This document shows positions 17,964 to 23,974 of a stretch of 27,612 nucleotides of DNA, in pieces. Positions within the stretch are counted from its first letter, which is position 1. Each line of letters opens with the position of its first letter. The translations under genes were made by a program, and so were the position numbers. The notes below the pieces were generated by a model, which worked only from the letters and a program-made list of their open reading frames with translations, was not told where the DNA came from and did not search any database. The stretch is from contig CALGOE010000030.1 of the NCBI GenBank assembly GCA_937958145.1, positions 1 to 27,612 of the forward strand, read 5' to 3'. The stretch is from an uncultured Desulfobacca sp. (lineage in GTDB: Bacteria; Desulfobacterota; Desulfobaccia; Desulfobaccales; Desulfobaccaceae).

Positions 17964-19145
17964 TTACGCCTCCTCGGGATGATGGAGAAAATGCTCCATC
18001 GTCCCGTAGACCACCGGTTCCTCGACAAACGGCCGTTTGGGGGTGAACCAGGTGGTGGCGATGAACGTGGGTACCACGGCCGAGGCAATGACGGTGGTCA
18101 CGAGCACCGAATATTGGGCCTGGTTGATGATGTTATTGGTGAGGCCGAAGAGGGCGGAGATGCTGCCAAAGGTCAAACCAGTGGCCATGAGCAAGGTGAC
18201 ATAATTCCCCTCCCGGAGGGTCATGCCGTAATATCTGGTTAATGGCCAGACGCCGATGATTTTGGCAGCCATCTTCACGCCCAGGAGGATGAGAATGAGA
18301 TTGAAACCGGTGATCAGGGCGGGAATGGAGATCAACGCCCCGGCCTTGATGAAAAAGAAGGGGGTAAGCAGGGTAAAGGTAATGGTGCGCATGCGGTGCA
18401 GCAGGACCTTGTCCCGGACAAAGACGCCGGCCACCACCAGGCCGAAGAGATAGGCCGGCAGCACCGCCTCGCTGCTGGCCGTGACGGCCAGGGCGCCGAG
18501 GAAGCACAGGACCAGGAAGATAAACTTGACCTCCGGTTCGCTCACCCGGCCGCCGTATTTGGTGAACATATAGCGGCTGAAACGGGGCAGCAGCCACAGG
18601 GCCAGACCGGTGACCACCACAAAGACGATCATCCAGCGGTCGTAGCGGGCGAACAGGATCCCCAGGGCCAGAACGGTGCCCAAGTCAGTGACGAAACAGG
18701 CTGCCAGGATGAGTTTGCCCAGGTCTGTTTCATTGAGGCGGGTCTCCACCATGACGGCATAGACCACGGCCACCGACGTGGTGGACAGGGCGATGCCAGA
18801 GATCTGGGAGGCGCGCAGATCCCAGTCGGTGACCCAATAACTAAAGGCCATAGCCCCCAAAAAAGGGAAGAGAAAAGAGACGCCGCCGATCACCAGGCTG
18901 GGCTTTAAGTGTTTCCGCAGGGAGTCCGGGTCAATCTCGGCGCCGGCCAGAAAGGTGAGCATCATGGAGCCGAAGGCGGCCAGGACGTTGATCCATTCGT
19001 TGGGCTGAAACCCCAAAAAATTGCCGCCGATCACCCCCAAAAAGATTTCCACCAAAGCGACGGAAACGCCGGTGCGGATGGAAATGAGGCTGGCCACCAG
19101 CGCCAGACCGATCCAACTTGCCGCGGTAAACCACATCTGTTCCAT
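17964..19145 (-). CDS. CPA2-type cation/proton antiporter (KefB/NapA-like membrane domain)
   Basis: 393 aa, about 10-12 membrane segments. The family hallmark FLAGAEIDPDSLRKHLKP (65-82) and the unwound-helix segment ALSTTSVAVVYAVMVE (119-134) are clear. The ion-binding helix reads CFVTDLGTVLALG with Thr153-Asp154. Electrogenic members such as NapA have Asp-Asp there, so a single-Asp site hints at electroneutral exchange; that is inference. There is no C-terminal RCK/TrkA-N domain, so it is not a KefC-type gated channel. ATG 19145 has AGGAGG five bases upstream. The DUF190-CBS gene ends only 39 bases before it, so the pair should be one operon, and the soluble CBS protein is a candidate regulator of the antiporter. 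Confidence 0.9.
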   Translation of the reverse strand: MEQMWFTAASWIGLALVASLISIRTGVSVALVEIFLGVIGGNFLGFQPNEWINVLAAFGSMMLTFLAGAEIDPDSLRKHLKPSLVIGGVSFLFPFLGAMAFSYWVTDWDLRASQISGIALSTTSVAVVYAVMVETRLNETDLGKLILAACFVTDLGTVLALGILFARYDRWMIVFVVVTGLALWLLPRFSRYMFTKYGGRVSEPEVKFIFLVLCFLGALAVTASSEAVLPAYLFGLVVAGVFVRDKVLLHRMRTITFTLLTPFFFIKAGALISIPALITGFNLILILLGVKMAAKIIGVWPLTRYYGMTLREGNYVTLLMATGLTFGSISALFGLTNNIINQAQYSVLVTTVIASAVVPTFIATTWFTPKRPFVEEPVVYGTMEHFLHHPEEA

Positions 19146-19184
19146 GGGCCCCTCCTCTACGCCAGTTCCGCAGCCACTCTCAGG

Positions 19185-20504
19185 TTATTGTTCAGGAGAA
19201 GTTGTCGTTCTCTCCGGACGGAGAGACAAGGAGGCATAGCCGGCCCGCAGCAAGGCCTCCCGACTGACCATGCCTTGCAATCTGCCCTGGCCATCCACCA
19301 CCGGCAGACGCTTGAAGGCGCCGTCCAACATGATCTGGATGGCCGCCTGAATGGGGGTGTCTGCCGTTACGGTGACAATCTGGGTGTTCATGATGTCGCC
19401 GGCGCTCAGCACCTCCAGGTAACGCTGTAACTGCTTATCGCGACGGCGCTTTTCGGCAAACGGCAGCTTGCTGACAAAATAATCCCAGATGCCCGGATGG
19501 CGGTCGGCAAAGGCCGCCAACAGGTCTTTATCGGAGATCAAACCGAGGAAGACGCCGTGCTCATCCACCACACAGATCCTCTGGATGTCATTGGTGTCAA
19601 TGATCCGGATGAGGTCCGCCACCGGCGTTTCGGGCCGGACGGTGACGATATCCCGGCGCATGATGTCAGCGACGGTGCTGAGATGTTCCACGTTGATCTC
19701 CTGCTTCTGAAAGGCCTGCCAGTCCGGGCATTCCCGCAGGATGGAGTGGAAGATGTCCACCCGGGAGATATTGCCCACCAGCCGGCCCTGATCGTCCACC
19801 ACCGGCAGGCGTTTCACCCCTTTCTGGAGCATGAGTTCAACGGCCGCGGTCACCAGCTCCTCTTGGGGGATTATAACCGGCGGCGTGGTCATGACCTCTC
19901 TGGCCGGCTTGGTGGCCATGGCTGCCAACACGGCCTCAATTTTGGCATCCTCGGCCGCGGCCAGCAACCCCAGGCGCATGGGCAGACCGGCTTTGTAAAT
20001 CAAGTCGGTCTGGGAGATCACCCCCACCGGCCGATTGTCCTCATCCACCACCGGCAGGCCGGTGAAGGTGGAGGATAACAGGAGGCGGGCCACTTCACTG
20101 ACGGGCGTGGTGAGGGTCACTTTTTTCGGCTCCGGGTTCATGATCTCCCGCACCCGCACATGTTTGGGCAGGAGCTTGCCTTTGGTGCGGTGCGACACCA
20201 CCTGCAAGTCCTGCCTGGCCACAATGCCGTCGGTGACCATCTTGGCCAAGGTGGCCGCGACCCTGTCAGCCTCGGCGGCCGGCAGGATAATCCTGATCCA
20301 GACGGGCATATTATAACCCAGGACCTCGAGCCCCGGCGTGCTGATCTCACCGCTTTCGTACACTCCCGCCACGCCACGCACCACCAGAAGGCGGGCCGGG
20401 ATTTTTAGATCGTGGATGTACTCTCCCACCGCCTGGGACAGGAGCTGCCCCTGCCAACGGGCCTCCTCGGAAGTGAAGATGTCGATGATGTTATATGGTT
20501 GCAT
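19185..20504 (-). CDS. DUF190 domain fused to four CBS domains
   Basis: 439 aa from ATG 20504, chosen because GAGGG precedes it closely; an upstream in-frame start at 20546 would add 14 residues without family similarity. Residues about 1-105 match DUF190 (PF02641), a small ferredoxin-like fold repeatedly found beside CrcB. Four CBS domains follow at about 118-172, 202-256, 279-333 and 369-423. Each opens with a V/I-x-x-I/V-M motif and carries the LPVVD or ICVVD strand. A charged helical linker (KRRRDKQLQRYLE) lies before the last CBS. CBS pairs normally bind adenine nucleotides, so this looks like a soluble sensor-regulator. crcB lies 120 bases upstream on the same strand and the antiporter 39 bases downstream, so it sits between the two ion transporters it might control. 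Confidence 0.88.
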   Translation of the reverse strand: MQPYNIIDIFTSEEARWQGQLLSQAVGEYIHDLKIPARLLVVRGVAGVYESGEISTPGLEVLGYNMPVWIRIILPAAEADRVAATLAKMVTDGIVARQDLQVVSHRTKGKLLPKHVRVREIMNPEPKKVTLTTPVSEVARLLLSSTFTGLPVVDEDNRPVGVISQTDLIYKAGLPMRLGLLAAAEDAKIEAVLAAMATKPAREVMTTPPVIIPQEELVTAAVELMLQKGVKRLPVVDDQGRLVGNISRVDIFHSILRECPDWQAFQKQEINVEHLSTVADIMRRDIVTVRPETPVADLIRIIDTNDIQRICVVDEHGVFLGLISDKDLLAAFADRHPGIWDYFVSKLPFAEKRRRDKQLQRYLEVLSAGDIMNTQIVTVTADTPIQAAIQIMLDGAFKRLPVVDGQGRLQGMVSREALLRAGYASLSLRPERTTTSPEQ

Positions 20505-20624
20505 TGCACCCTCTGGGTCGTGAACCGAGGAGAGGCCAAAGGTCAAGGGTCAGAGATTAAGCTCAATAAATCTCGATATTTCCTTGTGCCCATGCCCTCT
20601 TCCCTCCTCCCTTTTCCCTTAATG

Positions 20625-20999
20625 TCACCGCAGTCGCCCGACGATCAGGCCCAGGATCACCAAGGCTGAGCCGATGACATTATTGGCCAGGATATTGGCC
20701 GTGGTCACCAGGTAGCGGCCGCTGCGCAAAGCATTCATGGTCTCCAGGCCATAGGTGGAAAAGGTGGTCAAGGCTCCCAAATAGCCGGTCATAAAAAAAA
20801 GGCGCATGGAGGGGTTCATGATGCTTAAACCCCTTTCGCCCAGCGCAAAGGCCAGGCCGATGAAAAAACAGCCGACAAGATTGACAATGAGTGTGCCCCA
20901 GGGAAAGCGAGTCCCGAAAAGTTGGACGGCCAGCAGGGAGACGCCGTAGCGTGACAGCGCCCCCAAGCTGCCCCCCAGCATCACCAAAAGAATTTTCAT
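20625..20999 (-). CDS. crcB: Fluoride channel Fluc/CrcB
   Basis: 124 aa with four hydrophobic helices, the standard size of this dual-topology dimeric fluoride channel of the inner membrane. Family motifs are GGSLGALSRYG (9-19), GTLIVNLVG with the pore Asn40, and GYLGALTTFSTYG (72-84). Phe80 of the Phe box is present, while the second Phe position carries Tyr83. ATG 20999 is the family start. The frame is open upstream to 21221, but those residues look unlike any Fluc. A fluoride riboswitch with a terminator lies upstream on the same strand (21231-21318), separated by a leader of about 230 bases, so the gene should be switched on by fluoride. Confidence 0.95.
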   Translation of the reverse strand: MKILLVMLGGSLGALSRYGVSLLAVQLFGTRFPWGTLIVNLVGCFFIGLAFALGERGLSIMNPSMRLFFMTGYLGALTTFSTYGLETMNALRSGRYLVTTANILANNVIGSALVILGLIVGRLR

Positions 21000-21230
21000 G
21001 GTCCATCCATCGGTAGAGAACAGACGTGGTCGGAGAGAACGGAGAAGAGTCGCCGGACCGGATAGTTTGAGGCGCTGGCGCCAGGATCGTCGGTTTGGCA
21101 AAGGGCGGCGGAATGGCAGAGGTACCATGGCATTAACATTATACAGCCCGGGGGCATATCCCGGAGCTGCCGCAAAGGCCAGGAAAGTATGACACCAGCA
21201 GTTTAGTCCAGCCACGAGCATAATCCCAGC
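21000..21230 (-). other. Leader between the riboswitch terminator and crcB, no recognised gene
   Basis: About 230 bases separate the T-run of the riboswitch terminator from the crcB ATG. The crcB frame is open throughout, from an ATG at 21221, which would add 74 residues rich in Arg and Pro with a weak start site. No matching domain is recognised. A perfect TATAAT occurs on the minus strand at 21143-21138 but has no good -35 partner, so a second, fluoride-independent crcB promoter is only a possibility. Confidence 0.4.
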
Positions 21231-21271
21231 AAAAAAAAACTTCTACTGAAATTTTAGGGATCAGTAGAAGT
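21231..21271 (-). terminator. Intrinsic terminator of the crcB riboswitch
   Basis: On the minus strand ACTTCTACTG (21271-21262) pairs perfectly over 10 bases with CAGTAGAAGT (21248-21239), with a 13-base loop between. A run of nine T (21239-21231) follows. Four bases of the 5' arm (ACTT) are also part of the aptamer pseudoknot, so the two structures exclude each other. Confidence 0.92.
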
Positions 21272-21318
21272 CATCAGCCCGTCGGTGCAGGCGGTTCAGG
21301 GCGGACTTCATCGCCTCC
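21231..21318 (-). promoter_or_regulatory. Fluoride (crcB-type) riboswitch controlling crcB, minus strand
   Basis: Read on the minus strand, stem P1 is GGCG (21315-21312) with CGCC (21303-21300), closing the loop ATGAAGTC. A second stem of five pairs (one G-U) follows, GCCTG (21292-21288) with CGGGC (21281-21277). Then comes the conserved TGATGACTTCT. Loop bases AAGTC (21308-21304) can form the pseudoknot with GACTT (21272-21268), a perfect 5-base match. The layout and the GGCGATGA and TGATG-x-CTTCTACTG blocks agree with the fluoride aptamer of Thermotoga petrophila as I remember it (Rfam crcB motif). The GACTT strand is shared with the terminator arm, so ligand binding should block termination: a genetic ON switch. 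Confidence 0.93.
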
Positions 21319-21330
21319 AGGTTCCCTTTC

Positions 21331-21359
21331 ATTATGATCAGGCCCTTTGGAAAAGGCAA
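21331..21359 (-). promoter_or_regulatory. Candidate sigma70-type promoter for the crcB riboswitch transcript
   Basis: On the minus strand TTGCCT (21359-21354, 4/6) is followed by a 17-base spacer and CATAAT (21336-21331, 5/6). Transcription would start near 21324, just before the aptamer's first stem. This spacing supports both the promoter and the riboswitch call. Confidence 0.65.
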
Positions 21360-21392
21360 GTTTTTTCTCCTGAGATCTTACCTGGATTTTAG

Positions 21393-21421
21393 TTGACTTG
21401 GAGGGGGGAGGGAAGTACTAT
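21393..21421 (+). promoter_or_regulatory. Candidate sigma70-type promoter for the GTPase riboswitch transcript
   Basis: TTGACT (21393-21398, 5/6), a 17-base spacer, then TACTAT (21416-21421, 4/6); an overlapping TATAAA at 21419 is an alternative -10. A start near 21428 would be a few bases before the plus-strand aptamer. The two divergent -35 elements are only 33 bases apart. Confidence 0.6.
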
Positions 21422-21434
21422 AAAAGAAAAAATA

Positions 21435-21520
21435 ATGGTGATGAGGTCCACCGTAATTGCCCCGGCGTGGTCGCGGCGGGGATGATGACTTCTGCCCCCG
21501 AAGGGCAGGAGTTTTTTTTT
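21435..21520 (+). promoter_or_regulatory. Fluoride (crcB-type) riboswitch controlling the dynamin-like GTPase gene, plus strand
   Basis: Stem P1 is ATGGTG (21435-21440) with CACCGT (21449-21454), six pairs with one wobble, closing the loop ATGAGGTC. A second stem follows, CCCCG (21460-21464) with CGGGG (21477-21481), with an inner GCG/CGC hairpin capped by TGGT. Then comes TGATGACTTCT (21483-21493), an 11-base block identical to the minus-strand switch. AGGTC (21444-21448) can pair with GACTT (21487-21491) as the pseudoknot, with one G-U. The expression platform is the terminator at 21488-21520, whose 5' arm overlaps the pseudoknot strand, so fluoride should again turn expression on. The gene it faces begins 18 bases after the T-run. 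Confidence 0.9.
21488..21520 (+). terminator. Intrinsic terminator of the GTPase riboswitch
   Basis: ACTTCTGCCC (21488-21497) pairs over ten bases, with one T-G wobble, with GGGCAGGAGT (21503-21512). The loop is the five bases CCGAA, and nine T (21512-21520) follow. The design (10-bp stem starting ACTTCT, nine T) is the same as in the divergent crcB switch, although the loops differ. Confidence 0.92.
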
Positions 21521-21537
21521 GCACCGGGGTGAGGGGT

Positions 21538-23292
21538 ATGCCATTGTATCAACAGCTTCAGCACGAATTAGCGCGGCAACTGGAAATTCTGCAGCGCTGC
21601 CCTGATTTAAATCAGTCTTATCTATCCTCCCTGTTGACCAAACTGCAGCAGAATCGTTTTAATCTGGTCATGCTCGGGGCCTTTAAGCGGGGCAAGAGCA
21701 CTTTGATCAATGCCCTGCTGGGCGAACCGCTCCTGCCCACTGCGGTCGTGCCGTTGACGTCGGTAGTAACCATCATTGAGTACGGCGAGCAGCTGAAAAT
21801 CGAGGTTCTTTTTCAAAACGGTCAACGGCAGGAGATCGGCCGGGAACAACTAGCCGATTATATTACTGAAAGAGGGAACCCCCGCAATCAGAAAGGGGTC
21901 TGGGAAGTGGTGATCGCCTATCCCTCGGATTATCTCAAAGACGGGGTGCGCATCATCGATACCCCCGGCGTCGGGTCGGTGTACAGCCATAATACCGAGG
22001 TGGCCTATAATTACCTGCCCCATGTGGATGCGGCCATCTTTGTGGTCACTGTGGACCCGCCTTTGTCGGCCGGTGAGGATGAGTTCTTGCGAGATATCCG
22101 GGAGTATGTCAATAAACTCTTTTTCGTTTTGAACAAAATTGATTATGTGGCGGAGGCCGAACGGCAGGAGGCCCTGGATTTCACCAAAAAAGTCCTCATG
22201 GATAGTCTGGCCACGAACAGTCTGCAGATTTTTCCCCTGAGTGCCAAACTGGCCCTGGACGGGAAGGAACAGCAGCGTCCGGAGCTTTTGGCGGGCAGCC
22301 AATTGCCCCAATTCGAACAGCACCTGCGGGACTTTCTCTATGCGGAAAAAGGTCGCGTCCTGCTTCTCTCCTGCCTGCACGGGGCCCTCAAGGCCCTGAC
22401 CGATTCCACCCTGGCCCTCAAGGTGGAACGCCAGGCCGGCAGTCTCTCCCTGCAGGAACTGGAAACCAAGATTCGGCAATTTAACAGTGAATTGCAGGGA
22501 TTGGTGAAGGAGCGGGAGATGTCCCTGCTCCTGTTGGACGGCCGGCTCAAGGGGTTGCTGGCGGAGATCAACGCGGACCTGGCCGGGTTCAAAAAAGACA
22601 CCCTGGCGCGGCTGCATCATGACGTCCAGATCACCTTCCAGGCCAAAGCCCAGGCGGCCGGCGACCTGCGCCATGAGATGGAGCAGTATCTCTTCGGGGC
22701 CTTGCGGGATGTCTTTACCCTCTGGCGGCGCCAGGAAATCGAGAAGGTGGTGCAGAAACTGGCCGACATTCACCAGGAGTTCGCCGATCGCATCAACGCC
22801 ATTCTGGAGCGCTTGACGCAACTGACGGCCCGCATCTTTGATTTTTCTCTGCGGGGCTTCGGCGGTGAAGCAGAGATGATGCAGAAAAGTCAATTTTGGT
22901 TCAAGTTTAAAGAGGACCCCGTGGGTTTGGAAATCATCCAGATGACCATCACCAATCTTTTGCCCCGGGCCTTGACCAAGGGTCTGCTCCTGAAAAAGCT
23001 CCTGGAAAATGTCGATGAGCTGGTGGATAAGCATTGCGGCCGGCTGCGCTACGATTTCCAGACCCGGTTGACCGAATTGGCCCGGGACTTCCGGCAGAAC
23101 TGGCTGGCCAAGATCGACGACACCACTGCCGGCATCCAACAGGCCCTGGAGCGGGCCTTGGCCCAGAAGCAGAGCAGCAGCCAGGCGGTCAGCCAGCGCC
23201 TGGGTGAACTGGACCAGCGGCTCGCAGAGATTATTCGGGCTGAAAGTGCCTTACTTTCCTTGAGAGAAAAAATTCACGCAACTTTACATTAG
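21538..23292 (+). CDS. Dynamin-like large GTPase (bacterial dynamin-like protein) under a fluoride riboswitch
   Basis: 584 aa from ATG 21538, chosen because GGTGA/GAGGGG precedes it and because an earlier in-frame start (21457) would lie inside the riboswitch. The N-terminal GTPase domain (about 40-290) has G1 GAFKRGKST (48-56), a G2 threonine in PLTSVVT, G3 DTPGVGS (141-147) and G4 NKID (199-202), the dynamin/BDLP pattern. The rest is long alpha-helix with heptad-like stretches (about 300-430 and 500-580), as in dynamin stalks. Residues about 436-490 (FSLRGFGG, then NLLPRALTKGLLLKKLL) are the best candidate for a membrane-touching paddle. No signal peptide or clear transmembrane span is present. 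Bacterial dynamins bind and reshape or repair membranes, mostly as cytoplasmic peripheral proteins. No partner dynamin lies nearby, so it probably works as a homo-oligomer. A role in membrane protection under fluoride stress is inference from its riboswitch. Confidence 0.9.
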   Translation: MPLYQQLQHELARQLEILQRCPDLNQSYLSSLLTKLQQNRFNLVMLGAFKRGKSTLINALLGEPLLPTAVVPLTSVVTIIEYGEQLKIEVLFQNGQRQEIGREQLADYITERGNPRNQKGVWEVVIAYPSDYLKDGVRIIDTPGVGSVYSHNTEVAYNYLPHVDAAIFVVTVDPPLSAGEDEFLRDIREYVNKLFFVLNKIDYVAEAERQEALDFTKKVLMDSLATNSLQIFPLSAKLALDGKEQQRPELLAGSQLPQFEQHLRDFLYAEKGRVLLLSCLHGALKALTDSTLALKVERQAGSLSLQELETKIRQFNSELQGLVKEREMSLLLLDGRLKGLLAEINADLAGFKKDTLARLHHDVQITFQAKAQAAGDLRHEMEQYLFGALRDVFTLWRRQEIEKVVQKLADIHQEFADRINAILERLTQLTARIFDFSLRGFGGEAEMMQKSQFWFKFKEDPVGLEIIQMTITNLLPRALTKGLLLKKLLENVDELVDKHCGRLRYDFQTRLTELARDFRQNWLAKIDDTTAGIQQALERALAQKQSSSQAVSQRLGELDQRLAEIIRAESALLSLREKIHATLH

Positions 23293-23396
23293 GGAGGGAA
23301 GAGATTACAATACCTTTAGAAAGCAATAAGGTGTATGGCCATGGTCGGAAACTTCTTTCACCCAAGACGTATTCACAGGATTCCCAGGAGGCGGAC

Positions 23397-23681
23397 ATGA
23401 AAGAATACGAAGAAATTATGGCCAAGAAGGGCTTGCCCAATGTGGGGCAGACGGTGCGCAACAAAAAATATGGCACCTTGTGGCGGGTTATGGAAAAACG
23501 GGAGACGTGGAATAATATTGATCCCGACCCCGAAACCGGGGAACCTCGCATGATTCCGTCCGTTTACCTTTCCTATTGGAAGATCCAGGAAGGCACCCCG
23601 CCCGGCGTGGGTAAAATGTTGGGCTATACGTATACCCTGTATGACAACACCTTTGAGGCGAATTGGGAGGTCGTCGGCTGA
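23397..23681 (+). CDS. Small protein of unknown function downstream of the dynamin-like GTPase
   Basis: 94 aa from ATG 23397, which has a near-ideal AGGAGG six bases upstream; an in-frame start at 23331 lacks one. I do not recognise a family. The protein is soluble, rich in aromatic residues and contains no cysteine. A short helix (KEYEEIMAKKG) is followed by a probable small beta domain with GQTVRNKKYGTLWRVMEKR, then an acidic DPDPETGEP turn, SVYLSYWKI, and YTYTLYDNTFEANWEV at the end. The GQTVRNKKYGTLWRV stretch resembles a small barrel of the kind seen in SH3-like or 'sequence-change' adaptor proteins, but this is only an impression. It follows the GTPase by 104 bases on the same strand with no terminator between, so it is probably part of the same fluoride-controlled transcript. 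Confidence 0.75.
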   Translation: MKEYEEIMAKKGLPNVGQTVRNKKYGTLWRVMEKRETWNNIDPDPETGEPRMIPSVYLSYWKIQEGTPPGVGKMLGYTYTLYDNTFEANWEVVG

Positions 23682-23713
23682 TTTCAAGACTTTTCATTGC
23701 CATGACAGCACCG

Positions 23714-23736
23714 GGCCGGAGGCAACTCCGGCCTTT
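23714..23736 (+). terminator. Possible terminator hairpin after the small protein gene
   Basis: GGCCGGAG (23714-23721) and CTCCGGCC (23726-23733) form a perfect 8-bp stem closed by a GCAA tetraloop. Only TTT follows, so termination would be weak or factor-assisted. It lies 33 bases after the stop codon. The rest of the 293-base gap to the protease gene holds no gene I can support, only the possible promoter at 23872. Confidence 0.5.
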
Positions 23737-23871
23737 GACGTGGCCGCCTTGGCCCGAAGTTTCTGCTGCACCCTTCCCTGTTCTTCCCGGCCGCAGGCTT
23801 CATGGCCGAGCCCATTATGCCTTGGTGCCGACCTGACTGCGTCTTTGTTGTTTCTGCCTGCCCGGATTTTA

Positions 23872-23880
23872 TGGTATGAT
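23872..23880 (+). promoter_or_regulatory. Possible extended -10 promoter for the protease gene
   Basis: TGGTATGAT fits an extended -10 element (TGnTATGAT, 5/6 in the hexamer). No good -35 is visible. A transcript starting near 23887 would have a leader of about 90 bases. Confidence 0.3.
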
Positions 23881-23974
23881 TTTTTAACTTTGTTCCAAAG
23901 CGTCGAACCTTAACTGCGGCATCCCACCTTCCGGCCGCCGGCAGAGAGACCGTGGCCACGGTCAAGGAGCAGCC

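Noticed and set aside
21850..23139. Long open frame (429 codons) antisense to the dynamin-like GTPase
   Set aside because: The sense frame has all GTPase motifs; the antisense product has no recognisable domain or start site.
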